Shown in pieces: positions 1 through 12,600 of a stretch of DNA of 64,000 nucleotides; within the stretch, counting starts at the first letter, position 1; each line of letters begins with the position of its first letter. The DNA is from Serripes groenlandicus. Its lineage: Eukaryota > Mollusca > Bivalvia > Cardiida > Cardiidae. A model generated the notes under the pieces. The model did not search any database and was not told the origin of the DNA. It saw nothing but the letters and a program-made list of their open reading frames with translations. The position numbers and the translations under genes are program-made. The stretch lies in contig JASEVX010000001.1 of the NCBI GenBank assembly GCA_031761405.1, forward strand, positions 40,351,728 through 40,415,727, read 5' to 3'.

Positions 1-107
1 AACAGAGAAATTACTTATTATGAGCAATTTCTCTGTTTGCCATAATGATTTCAAAAGTCGTCTGCTGCAGAGGCATGTGAAAGTGTATGTATATTGGAAA
101 GGGTAAA
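1..107 (-). mobile_element. P element, right half only
   Basis: The window opens inside a copy. The internal hairpin arm, the GTCTGCTGCAGAGGC block and a decayed end (GGAAAGGGTAA) are visible; the left part lies outside the window. Confidence 0.7.
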
Positions 108-115
108 GGTTCTAT

Positions 116-312
116 TTAGCCCTTTCCCTCATATAGACGCTTTCTAATGCCTCTGCAGCAGACGCCTATTTGAAAAGATAATTTCTCCTTTTGCCACAAT
201 GTTTTCCACTTTTAGTCATAGGTTATCCATTCAATTATAGAGATTTTCTATTTTTTGACAAAATATGTTCAAAGTCGTCTGCTGCAGAATTGTCATATGA
301 GGGAAAGGGTTA
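116..312 (+). mobile_element. P element with central deletion
   Basis: Both ends are present (TTAGCCCTTTCCC and GGGAAAGGGTTA). The copy is about 33 bp shorter than full length because one arm of the internal AAATTGCTC/GAGCAATTT hairpin is missing. Confidence 0.8.
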
Positions 313-427
313 GGATGCATAAACTTGAAAAAAGCCATTGATCAATAGTCCTGGTATTGTTTTACAATTCCCTTTCAACCATATGTAATTAAAATTTAAA
401 ATCATTCAGCTGTAAACATTGTACTGT

Positions 428-748
428 TTAACCCTTTCCCACATATAGACACTTTCTGACGCCTCGGCAGCAGACGACTTTTGAAAACATTGAGAAATTG
501 CTCATAATAATATATTCAGCTCTATCCATCTATTGTTCTTTCATTAGATAGTTTACATAGTTTGTTGAAATATTTTGAATATATTGATGAAAGGCGAAAT
601 TGCTCAAAACAAGAAATTTCTCTTTTTGCCACAATCTTTTCAACTTTGTTCAGCAAATATACCTTTATTTATAGATTTCTTTTTTTTTTGTCTGTATGAT
701 TTCAAAGTCATCTGCAGACAATTTGTTGTATGTGGGAAAGAATCCGAA
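428..748 (+). mobile_element. decayed P element with internal insertion
   Basis: It starts TTAACCCTTTCCCACATATAG and ends near TATGTGGGAAAG. About 75 bp of unrelated AT-rich DNA near 505-580 separates the two halves. Confidence 0.55.
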
Positions 749-880
749 TAATAATAGATGTGAGAGAGTGCTGTCATCTGCCCTGCAAATGAATTATGAT
801 CAAATCATTTTTAGCTCGACTATTCGAAGAATATGAGAGCTATACTACACACCCTGGCGTCGGCGTCCACGTCACACTTT

Positions 881-3299
881 GGTTAAGGTTTTGCATGCAA
901 GTACTTAAATACTACATGTATTGCATTGAAACTCTCTCCAACCATACTAAACTGTCACACCTATGTAGATTATCAAGTTAGATAACTCTATCCTGCATTT
1001 TATGCAAGTTATGGGCCTTTTTTTACTTAGAAATTCTGGTTAAAGTTTTGCGTGCAACTAAATTAAGAGTCCATATCTCAGTATTTACTTGATGCATTGC
1101 ATTGAAACTTTATACAACCCTACCCAACCATCACACCTATGTAGATTATCAAGTTAGATAACTCTATCCTGCATTTTATGAAAGTTATGGCCCTTCTTTT
1201 ACTTAGAAATTCTGGTTAAAGTTTTGCGTGCAACTAAATTAAGAGTCCATATCTCTGTATTTACCTGATGCATTGCATTGAAACTTTCTACAATCCTACC
1301 CAACTATCACACCTGTGTAGATAATCAAGTTAGATAACTCTATCCTGCATTTCATGCAAGTTATGGCCCTTTTTTCACTTAGAAATTCTGGTTAAAGTTT
1401 TGCGTGCAACTAAATTAAGAGTCCATATCTCAGTATCTACTTCATGCATTGCATTGAAACTTTATACAACCCTACCCAACCATCACACCTATGTAGATTA
1501 TCAAGTTAGATATCTCTATCCTGCATTTTATGAACGTTATGGCCCTTCTTTTACTTAGAAATTCTGGTTAAAGTTTTGCGTGCAACTAAATTAAGAGTCC
1601 ATATCTCTGTATTTACCTGATGCATTGCATTGAAACTTTCTACAATCCTACCCAACTATCACACCTGTGTAGATAATCAAGTTAGATAACTCTATCCTGC
1701 ATTTCATGCAAGTTATGGCCCTTTTTTCACTTAGAAATTCTGGTTAAAGTTTTGCGTGCAACTAAATTAAGAGTCCATATCTCAGTATCTACTTCATGCA
1801 TTGCATTGAAACTTTATACAACCCTACCCAACCATCACACCTATGTAGATAACTTTATCCTGCATTTTATGCAAGTTATGGCCCTTTTTCTACTTAGAAA
1901 TTCTGGTTAAAGAATTGCGTGCAACTAAGTTAAGAGTCCATATCTCAGTATTTACTTGATGCATTGCATTGAAACTTTCTACAACCTTACCCAACTATCA
2001 CACCTGTGTATATTATCAAGTTAGATAACTCTATCCTGCATTTTATGCAAGTTATGGCCCTTTTTTTTTACTTAGAAATTCTGGTTAAAGTTTTGCGTGC
2101 AACTACATTAAGAGACCATCTCTTTGTAACTACTTGATGCATTGCATTGAAACTTTATGCTACCCTTCCCAACTATCACACCTATGTAAACAACCTTTTT
2201 TTAACTAGAAAAATGGTTAAAGTTTTGCATGCAACTACATTAAGAGTCAATATCCTAGTATTTACGTGATGGATTGCTTTGAAACTTTATACAACCCTGC
2301 TAAACTATCACAACTATGTTTATTTTCAAGTTAAATAACTCTATCCTGCATTTTATGCAAGTTATGGACCTTTTTTTACTTAGAAATTCTGGTTAAAGTT
2401 TTGCATGCAACTACATTAAGAGACCATATCTTAGTAACTACTTGATGCATTGCATTGAAACTTTATACAGCCCTTCCCAACCATTACACCTATCTAAACA
2501 ATCAAGTATGATAACTCGATCCAGTATATTTTGCAATATACGGCACTTTTTTTTAACTAGAAATTTGGTTAAAGTTTTGCATGCAACTACGTTAAGATTC
2601 GATATCCTAGTATTAACGTGATGCATTGCTTTGAAACTTTATACAACTCTTCCAAACTATCACAACTATGTTGATTTTCAAGTTAAATAACTCTATGCTG
2701 CATTTTATGCAAGTTATGGCCTTTTCTACTTAGTAATTCTGGTTAAAGTTTTGCATGCAACTACATTAAGAGACCATATTTTAGTAACTAGTACTTGATG
2801 CATTGCATTGAAACTTTTTACAGCCCTTTCCAAAGATCACACATATGTAAAAAATTAAATACGATAACTCTATCCAGCATTTTATGCAAGTTATGGCCCT
2901 TTGGACTTAGAAATTCTGGTAAAAGTTTTGCATCTACATTTAGAGTGTAATCTCAATAACAACTTGAAGCATTTGTATTGAAACTGTATACAACCTCTCC
3001 CAATTTCACAACTATAAACACAACGAATTAAGATAACTGCATATGGTGCAAATTGTTTCCCTTTTTTTACTTAGAAATTATGGTTAAAGGTTTGTGTGCA
3101 ACTATATTAAGAGTCCATATCTTAGTAACTACTTGATGCATTCCATTGAAACATTATACAACCCTTCCTAACCATCACACCTATGAAAATAATCAAGTTA
3201 AATAACTCTATCCTGCATATAATGCAAATTATCACCCTTTAAGAAATTGTTGATAATGTTTTGCATGCAACTACATTAAAGTCCATTATCTCAGTAACT
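881..3299. repeat. 176-bp satellite array with 352-bp higher-order units
   Basis: About 13-14 tandem units. The landmark ACTTAGAAATTCTGG falls at 1025, 1201, 1377, 1553 and 1729, exactly 176 bp apart, then at 1892, 2070, 2378, 2728, 2905 and 3069 with drift and indels. In the regular part the units alternate: those from 1201 and 1553 share CTGTATTTACCTGATG, while those from 1377 and 1729 share CAGTATCTACTTCATG, so the real repeat is a 352-bp dimer. Identity falls toward the right edge. No coding frame is conserved. Confidence 0.9.
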
Positions 3300-3530
3300 T
3301 AAATAAGTGGTGGAATAGTCGAGCGCGCTGTCCTCCGACAGCTCTTGTTTATAAATACCCTCGAGAGGGAAGTTTACTTTTGAGGCCAAATTGAAAAACA
3401 ATGTGGAAAAGGTTTGATATTGGTCATTTTTAGCAATTTCTGCTTTACCCACACTGTTTTCAAAAGTCACCTGGTGAAGTTGCATCTAACTAAATGTTGT
3501 CTGTATCAGGGAAAATATTTCTTACATACT
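3300..3530. repeat. strongly decayed P-element relic
   Basis: Scattered matches (GTTTTCAAAAGTCACCTGGTG, TGTATCAGGGAAAA) resemble the right part of a P element. No clean ends remain. Confidence 0.35.
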
Positions 3531-3597
3531 TAAACCCTTTCTCTCATTCAGACACTTTCTGATGCCTCTACAGCAGACGGCATTTGAAAAATCTACA
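3531..3597 (+). mobile_element. P-element left-end fragment
   Basis: AAACCCTTTCTCTCATTCAG plus the CTACAGCAGACGGC block. It stops 18 bp before exon 3616 of the selenoprotein gene, inside the polypyrimidine side of its splice acceptor region. Confidence 0.7.
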
Positions 3598-3615
3598 TTT
3601 CATGTCCTGTTTCAG

Positions 3616-3694
3616 ATTCAACAGATGAGTTTGTTAACAAGAAGATAGGAAGACTGTTTGGTCTAGCTTCAGCATATAAAGCTTGTCTACAAAG
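3616..3694 (+). CDS. SELENOL: SelL exon a (first visible)
   Basis: Acceptor CATGTCCTGTTTCAG, donor AAAG|GTATTC. It encodes STDEFVNKKIGRLFGLASAY and six more residues; the first two bases complete a codon begun in an unseen exon, and the last two join exon b as AGA (Arg). It is helical in character. P-element sequence lies within 25 bp on each side. Confidence 0.75.
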
Positions 3695-6600
3695 GTATTC
3701 AAAGATTAGGCTGTCCTCTTCACCCTTTCCCACAAATACACGCTTTCTGACACCTGTGCCATAGACAACTTTTGAAAACATTGTGACAAAAGTAGAAATT
3801 GCTCAAAATCGAGCAATTTCTCCTTTTGTCACAAAGTTTTCAACTCTTTTTGATTATTAAATCCCTATTTATGGTGAATTTTCATGTCCTTGCCAATATC
3901 TTTTAACGGTTGTCTGCTGCAGACTTGTTGTATGTGGGAAAGGGTTAAACCTCCACATACCAAAAATCTGCAGCAGACTTTAAAATTATATACTGTAAGT
4001 AAAAACTTATAAATTTGATTATCTCTTATAACTACATTAAAATAATTGAACAAAGTTGATAATATTGTGGCAAAAGGATGATTAACTTAAGTTTCTCCTT
4101 TTACCAAAATGTTTTAAAAAGTAGTCCCTGCAGACGCATCAAGTTGAGTATGAAATTTGGAATGAGTTTATAAAACAAGATCATTATAACAAACGTACAA
4201 ACATCAATGACCTATAATCCTTTTTTAACCTAGAGAAAGCTTTTGAGTAGAGAAACTTATAGAAAGCATTGTTGGAAATTAAACAGTCAACTTCTTGTTT
4301 ACCCGCAATTTATATGTTTTCAATTCTTCTGTTATTGTGTCAAAAGTAGAAAAAGCTCATCATGTTTGTAAAAATGTCTGCATGTGGGAAAGGAAAGGCT
4401 TAACCCTTTCCCTCATATAGACACTTTCTGACGCTTCTGTAGCAGACGTCTTTTTGAAAACATAGTGACCAAGGAAGAAATTGCTCAAAACAAGCAATTT
4501 CTCCTTTTGCCACAATGTTTTCCACTTTTAGTCATAGGTTATCCATTCAGTTATAGAGATTTTCTATTTTTTTACGTCTGCTGCAGAATTGTTGTATGAG
4601 GGAAAGGGTTAATATGCCTTGAATCATTTTTTAATTTTTATTTAGATTAGGACTTCAATCAAAAGATGAGTTGGAACGTACAATCAGCAAACATTCCAGG
4701 CATGCAGAAGTTAGAGAATCAAGTGCTGATCTACTAGACCTTGAGGTAAAGTCAAACTCAAGCATTTTTTATTTTAACCCTTTTCCTCATACAAACATAT
4801 TTTGTAAAAAAAATAGAAAATCACTAATTGAATGGATAACCTATGACTTAAAGTGGAAAACATTGTGGCAAAAGGAGAAATTGCTTGTATTGAGCAATTC
4901 GTTCTTTTGTCACTATGTTTTCATAAAGCCGTCTGCTGCAGAGGCGTCAGAAACTTCTTCCCCTCTGAAACTGATTGTTTTATTTCAAGACAATTTTGCA
5001 GAAATATCACTGCGCTAAACACTAAGGTGAGGACTTCAGGGCCACATGACCTCCTTGTTTGCTTATATCTCTGAATAAGAGGACTGAGGTAAAACATATA
5101 CATCTTGTATAAGTGGTAGGATCATAGTGTTTGACAAATTATAAACCTTTAACCCTTTCCCTCATATGACAATTCTGTAGCAGACTACTTTGAACACATT
5201 TTGTCAAAACATAGAAAATCTCCATAGTTGAATGGATAACCTGTGACAAAAAGTGAAAAACATTGTGGCAAAAGGAGAAATTGCACGTTTTGTGCAATTT
5301 CTTCTTTTGTCACTATGTTTTCAAAAAGCCGTCTGCTGCAGAGGCGTCAGAAAGCGTCTATATGATGGAAAGGGTTAAACCCTTCCTGTTTATAGCTAAA
5401 GGCTAAAATTAAAAGGGGATATAAACGCTCGTATTTGAAAAATATTCAAATTCTCGCATTTAAATGATTATAAATGTAAATCAAATGAGAAAATGCATAT
5501 AACACACTTTTGGGACCGCTTGCTGATTGACCATACATGGAACTGTGTGTTACTGTTTAGCCAAGGCAGTCTGATATTAGGCAAGTCTTGACTTATTGAA
5601 AAAAAACTTCAGATCTTCAACTTTGTCTTTGCATTTGTCCTATATCTCCACAGTTTTGTCTAACACTCTCATCTGTACAGCATCGGTGGTGTAGTGGTAG
5701 AGCGTCCACCTAGGGTTCGGGATCGGTGGTGTAGTGGTAGAGTGTCCACCTAGGGTGCGGTATTGGTGGTGTAGTGGTAGAGCGCCCACCTAGGGTGCGG
5801 GATCGGTGGTGTAGTGGTAGAGCGTCCACCTAGGGTGTGGCATCGGTGGTGTAGTGGTAGAGCGTCCACCTAGGGTTCGGGATCGGTAGTGTAATGGTAG
5901 AGCGTCCACCTAGGGTGCGGGATTGGTGGTGTAGTGGTAGAGCGTCCACCTAGTGTGCGGCATCGGTGTTGTAGTGGTACAGCGTCCACCTAGGGTGCAG
6001 CATCGGTGGTGTAGTGGTAGAGCGTGCACCTAGGGTGCGGCACCGGTGGTGAAGTGGTAGAGCTTTCACCCTAGGGTGCGGGAGGTTGCAAGTTCAATCC
6101 CCATCCCTGGTCATACCCAGACTTTGAAAATGGTGGTAATGGCTGCCCTGCTTGGTGTTCTGATTTGGGGGGGTTAGCATTACGACTGACTGGCTGGTGT
6201 CAGGATAAAATGAACAGTAGTACTGGTAATTTACCAAGGAAATGCCATGCTACAACAGAAACATAGTTGAAAACAGCATAAAGCACCAAACATTCTGTCT
6301 CAACTACGCAGGTTTTTAAGTTTCTACAGCAAAGTGATGTTAAAAATGTACAAAATCAATAAACTCGAGGGAATGATGTTGTTTGCAAATCCATTTAGAT
6401 ATTCTCATCTGCTAGTTTTAAAATGTGTAACAGTCAATCCTTTATATCAGTTGAATAACAAACAAAATATTAAAGAGTGTTTTTTAGTAGAGTTTAATGC
6501 AAATAGGATACCACCAGAGCTTTTTCATACAAACTTCATTGAATAATGTTTTGTAAACCCTTCCCCATATACAAACATGCTTTTAAAACTCGCATCAGCA

Positions 6601-9600
6601 GACGACTTTTGAAAAAAAATCATGGCAAAAAGGAGAAATTGCTCATGATGAGTAATTTCCCCTTTTTTCCACAATGTTTTCAACTCTAAATGAATGATTA
6701 AACTTTCATTCATAGAGGTTTACCATCCTTTTAACAAGATGTTTTCAATTCATCTGCTGCAGATTTTTTTGGCTTCATATAAAGTTAAGAACATCATGAA
6801 TTGACAATATGATTCAATCGTGATTGGAAAATTGCACTACGATTGAAATTCATAATGATAGAACCAATCCATATGAGCCCTTTGATCATATTAAACAGTT
6901 GCAACAATTTACAGATACATATTTGACGAAATTATTTTTGAACCTTATTGTTAAGAAGTCTGATATAATATTGATAGATTTGGTTCTAACGGAGGAATTA
7001 AACAGTAGATGGTATAAAAAGTGCCTATTATTCAGAGACCCAGGAGTAGATAATTAAATAAATACCAGTTCTAAATGATTTATGAGGTGTATCTCGAAAA
7101 AACTGTACCTTTTTGTGAAATTTGCCAGTTTCTCGCTAGAATGACTAACGTTTTGACCCTGAACCACTGAAGTGACATCATTTTCATAGTTTGGTTTCCG
7201 TGTTGTAACAAAGACTTGAGCATAAGACTCAAACGAAACTAGTAGTGTCATATTATATGATATTTATGTAATGGGATTTTGACACTCCCAGATAGGGCTT
7301 TATGTGTTTTTGTAAATAAACTCTATACACAACATGTTTATGTTAAAAAAGAACACTTGCTGCATGTTAGATTTTTTTTATTAATTCCATAATATGACTT
7401 TAAAAGAATTCTTCATAATAATGTTTTCCAGCATGATTGGGACACATTCCTGAATGGTGTAGATAAGACCCTAGCCGGTAATCATAGAGAATCAGTTCAA
7501 ATTGGTCAGACTGGTCCTGTGGATGTTGAAGTGATGGATGCAAGAACAAGTCAGAAAACCAGTATGAAAAATTGTTTGGATGGCAAAGAAAGCATTGTTT
7601 TGGTGCTTTTACGCCATTTTGCCTGACTTCCATGACGAAACCACATAGCTGATATCTTACAGAGACAGGTAATATCAGGCACTCAGGATCATGAATTTAC
7701 CATCTTTGGAAAAAACCTTGAAACTGTTGAAATATTTTATATTCCAGAAAATTGGAAGTTATCTTTTGTTAGGATGGTGGAGTAATAGTGTTTTTGAGCA
7801 ATTTCTTCATTTTAGCTCACTGGAGCACAGATCGGTCAAGGTGGGCAAGCTATTGTGAATTACTTTGTGTCCATTGTCTGCTTCGTCATCAACAATTTCT
7901 TTAAATAACATCTCCTTTTAATCCACTAGGTCTATTGCAGCAAAGTTTCAGAGGAATGTTCCTTTGTTGGTCCTCTTTAAAATTGTTCAAACAGTTAAAT
8001 TAGATTTATAACTTTGGTTTCTGCATCATCAGAAAGAATTGAAAAACATGGCAGCCAGGCGTAATCAGAAAAGAGGCAAAGTTACCTTAACCCTTTCCCT
8101 AGTTTAGACGCTTTCTGATGCCTCTGTAGCAGACGGCTTTATGAAAACATAGTAATAAAAGAAGAAATTGCTCAAGACGAGCAATTTCTCCTTTTGCTAC
8201 AATGTTTTCCACTTTGAGTCATAGGTTATTCATTAAATTATAGAGATTTTCTATATTTTGACAAAATATGTTCAAAGTCATCTGCTGCAGAATTGTCATA
8301 TGAGGGAAAGGGTTAATTACTTAATAATTCCATTCTTTTGAAAGTTCGACTGATTTCAAGGTAATTTGGAAGAACCCTTTCCCTCATATAGACACTTTCT
8401 GACGCCTCTGCAGCAGACGGCTTTTTGAAAACATAGTGACAAAAGAAGAAATTGCACAAAACGTGCAATTTCTCCTTTTGCCACAATGTTTTCCACTTTT
8501 TGTCATAGGTTATCCATTCAAGTATGGAGATTTTCTATGTTTTGACAAAATACGTTCAAAGTCGTCTGCTGCAGAATTGTTCACCAACAAAACTTGTTTT
8601 AGCCATATTATATAGAGGTTCACTGAAAAAAGAATTCTACTTATTTATCTTGAAATTAGACAAAACACTTTCGTAAGAATGGAATTATATGGAATTATAA
8701 ATTTATTATAAAGGTAATTTGCCTCTTTTCTTATTACGCCTGGCTGCCAGGTTTTTCAACCATTCAATGTGGCTTGAACATTTTTTGTAAAGAGTTAGCT
8801 AAAAACATGTCTACCAAATTATCTTGGGAGTCAAACAAGGGTATCTGAGGAGAAGAATTTTAAAGTTTGAGCAAGTTTTCCCCTTTGTGATGCTGCAGCA
8901 AACAAAATTCTACATTTATTTAACACTTTTGAACAATTTCGAAAGAGGACCACCAAAGGAGAATTCCTTTGAAGTTTGGTTGAAATGTGTGCAGTGGTTT
9001 AGGAGGAGATATTTTTTATAGGCAATACTGGTTATATGATGGAAAGAGTTAAAATATCTTGTATGCACATCATAAAACAAAGAACAATTAGACATTTTTT
9101 GTTGATGCATTGTTTTAAACCTATTTCCACATAAAAACGCTTTCTGACACTCTGCAGCAGACGTTTTTATGAAAACATTGTGACAAAATGAGATATTGCT
9201 TAAAATAAATCTGTTTTTTGTGGAATTTTCATAGTTTTTATATGCCTGGTTTTTTAAAACAGGACGTATTATAGTTTTACCTAGGCCAGTCCAGTATGTT
9301 GTCCACCCAATAGGAGTTATTGCCCTTTAATTATAGCAATTACCTAAAATTGGTCGTGTCTGCTCAATTACTTCAGAAGCCTTTGTTCAATCTTCACTAA
9401 ATTTGGTCAGAATGTGTATTGGCATAATAACTTAGACAAGTTTGATAATGCTCTTCTGTTTTTTTTATTTTTCAAGGAAGAGATAACGGCTTTAAGTGGT
9501 AAAGTTATTGTTGTGTCATTTGGACTACAAGATGGAGCAGAACTTTGGTTAAATGATACCAACGTGCCCTTCCCAATGCTTCTAGACCCTTCAAGAAAGG

Positions 9601-12600
9601 TATTGTATTGTATATTAACCCTTTCCCTCATATAGACGCTTTCTGACGCCTCTGCAGCAGATGGCTTTTTAAAAACATGGTGACAAAAGAAGAAATTGCT
9701 CAAAGCGAGCAATTTCTCCTTTTGCCACAATGTTTTCCACTTTTAGTCATAGGTTATCCATTCAATTATAGAGATTTTCTAATTTTTCACAAAATATGTT
9801 CAAAGTCGTCTGCTGCAGAATTGTTGTATGAGGGAAAGGGTTAACCCTTACCCACTTGCAGATGCATTATGACACCTCTGCATTAGAAGTCTTTGGAAAA
9901 CATTGTGGCAAAAGGAAAATTACTCATAAAGAAAAGAGTTGCCTCTCAGCTTTAATATAATCAAAACAAATTGGAAGTCATGTCTTATAGAAGAAAACAA
10001 TCACCCAGCGCAGATGGCTCCAATTATTTTGCACACCATCAAACTGGGAAATAAGCAATTTTTTCTATTGCCATTATAATGTTTGCAACTCAATTCAATC
10101 AATTTACTTATAGAGATTTTCTAGATTTGTGCCCAGCTGTTTATAAAGTTGTCTGCTGCATATTTGTTGTATGTGGGAAAGGGTTAAAGATTACATTGTT
10201 ATTTTCATGATAATTAAAAGCTCTTTTTCATATCTTCTGAGTCACTAAATTTAAACTTTGCTTCATGCTTATTGTGGAATTGTTTCACAGTTAACCCTTT
10301 CCCACATACAGCAAATTTGCAGCATGTGACTTTGAAAAGATCTATGCAAAAACACTTGGTTCATTGGCTCATTATGAGCAATTTTTCCTTTGCCACAATG
10401 TTTCAAAAGTCATCTGTTGCTGAGGCTTCAGCAACTGTCTATATGAGGTAAAGGGTTAAGTGTTTTGATATCAACCCACATCCAACAAATTTACAACAGA
10501 CTACATCTACACAAAAATATGATAATTCTCTATAAATGAATATGTAATTATGACAGCATTGTGACAAAAATCGTCTGCAACAGAGGTGTCAAATGTTTTC
10601 TGTGTGCGGGAAACTGATAAATAGAAGTGCATGGGAGTGTGAAGGGAGTAGGTCTTCAACTGTAGCATGTTTAAGAAAATTATATGGATAAAAGGACTAA
10701 ATGTCAAACAGAAGCTTTCAATTTTCCAGGTGTAACACTTTTTACCCAGATGGTCTAACAAGTAAAAAAAAAAGCAGAAGTTCCATATCATGTAAACAGT
10801 TTGAAAAGATAGCCTATATGAATTTACAAATATGTAAACATTGTACTTTCCATTTCAGATTTACCATACATTTGGCTTGTATAGATCTGTACAGAAGGTA
10901 GGACTTTTTTACAGTCAAAAGTTTTGAAAATATTTTGTGGATAAAATGTTTTCCTTTTTCCCACATACATGTACAGTAAATCTGCAGCAGAAGACTTTGA
11001 CAATATTTAGACATAAATATGAAAACTCTTCATTTATAAACAAAAGTATTATTATTATAAAGAGTTGTAAACCTTGTGACAAAAGGAGAAATTGCCACAT
11101 TATTTACCAAAGGCGTCTACTACAGATGCATTAAAATATGACTAGAATACAGAACGTGTTAAGTTATCATTGGAAATATGATTGTTTTAAAGTGAAACAG
11201 TTTGTGAGAAAAAAGGAAAACTGGGTCTACAGGCGGGAAAGGGTTAAGAACATCAAGACAAAAATAAAGAAAAATCCCCCATCAATGAATGTATTATAAT
11301 TAAATTTAAATTAAAAAGCATTGTGGCAAAGGTATTTGAATATTTTTCTTTTTGCCTAAGTATTTACTAAAGTATTTTGCCGCAGAGTTGTCTTATTAAA
11401 ATATGTATTGTCACTTATTGTGAATAATAACCCTTTCCCCCAAACAAATTATTCTGCTTGTTGGAAAGGGTTACCTCATCTGTATTATAGAAAGGGATAA
11501 GGAGGATTAACCCTTTCCCTCATATAGACGCTTTCTGACGCCTCTGCAACAGACGTCTTTTTGAAAACATTGTGACAAAAGAAGAAATTGCTCAAAACAA
11601 GCAATTTCTCCTTTTGACACAATGTTTACCACTTTTAGTCATAGGTTATCCATACAATTATAGAGATTTTCCATTTTTTGACAAAATATGTTCAAAGTCG
11701 TCTGCTGCAGAATTGTCGTATGAGGGAAAGGGTTAAATAATGTTCCAAAAGTTACGGCCTTACTTACATGTATCGTTAACCCTTTCCAAAATTCAAGAAA
11801 TGTGTAGCAGACGACATAGATAACATTTATGCAAGTATAAATGAAATATCGAAATAAATAAAATGTTTTTTGATTTATCCATTTGCCACAATTCTTTTGA
11901 AAGTCATTTGAACCATAGTCAACATATTGCTGTCCTAGCCAACTGTTAGAATAGGACAACTATATATAGAGAACTATGAGCTGTGTGTGCTATACAGAAA
12001 CCAACCATAGTGCATTGGACAGTCTGATCTGAATCTACAATGATCTCCAATTAGTCACAGAAGCTTTCAAGAGGATTCTAATAACCCTTTCTCACTTACA
12101 TTAAATGTTCAGCAGACGACTTTGAGCATATTTTGTCAAAAAATAGAAAATCTCTATAATTGAATGGAAAACATTGTGGCTGGCAAAAGGAGAAATTGAT
12201 CGTTATGAGCAATTTCTTTTGTCACTATGTTTTCAAAAGGCTGTCTGCTTCAGAGGCATCAGAAAGCATCTATATGAGGGAAATGGATAAGCAGAATGTT
12301 TTTGGATCAGGCATTTTGAATGAATCTTTATATACAATTATAAAATATATTTTATAGTTGGTTTTGCTAGAGCATATTTACCACTTATCCCTTTCTCACA
12401 TACGTTTTGAAGCATCTACACAAAAAACTACTTTCTAAAGCATTGTAGCAAAATAAATAATTGCTCATTTTGAACAATTTACCCCGTTTACCAAAATGTG
12501 TTCAACCCTATTCATAAATAAGAAATTCGTTAAAAGTGGTTAACCATGTTATCGTGTAAGCAATTTATAAATTTGTCTGCTGCAGTTTTGTTGAAAGATT

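Noticed and set aside
881..3299. CRISPR-like array
   Set aside because: The whole monomer is repeated with no unique spacers, and the window is clearly eukaryotic.
5681..6100. Cluster of tRNA genes
   Set aside because: A-box-like segments repeat every 40 bp with a single B box; no acceptor stem or anticodon arm can be formed.
7400..7668. Exon c as a pseudogene because of two stop codons
   Set aside because: Both stops are TGA, spaced like the CxxC pair, with intact frame, phases and splice sites in all exons and a SECIS-like hairpin downstream.
12160..12357. Short open frames such as 12160-12357, 15645-15866 and 16794-16982 as genes
   Set aside because: They lie wholly or mostly in P elements, which share the peptide AEASESVYMRE-like by repetition rather than by selection.
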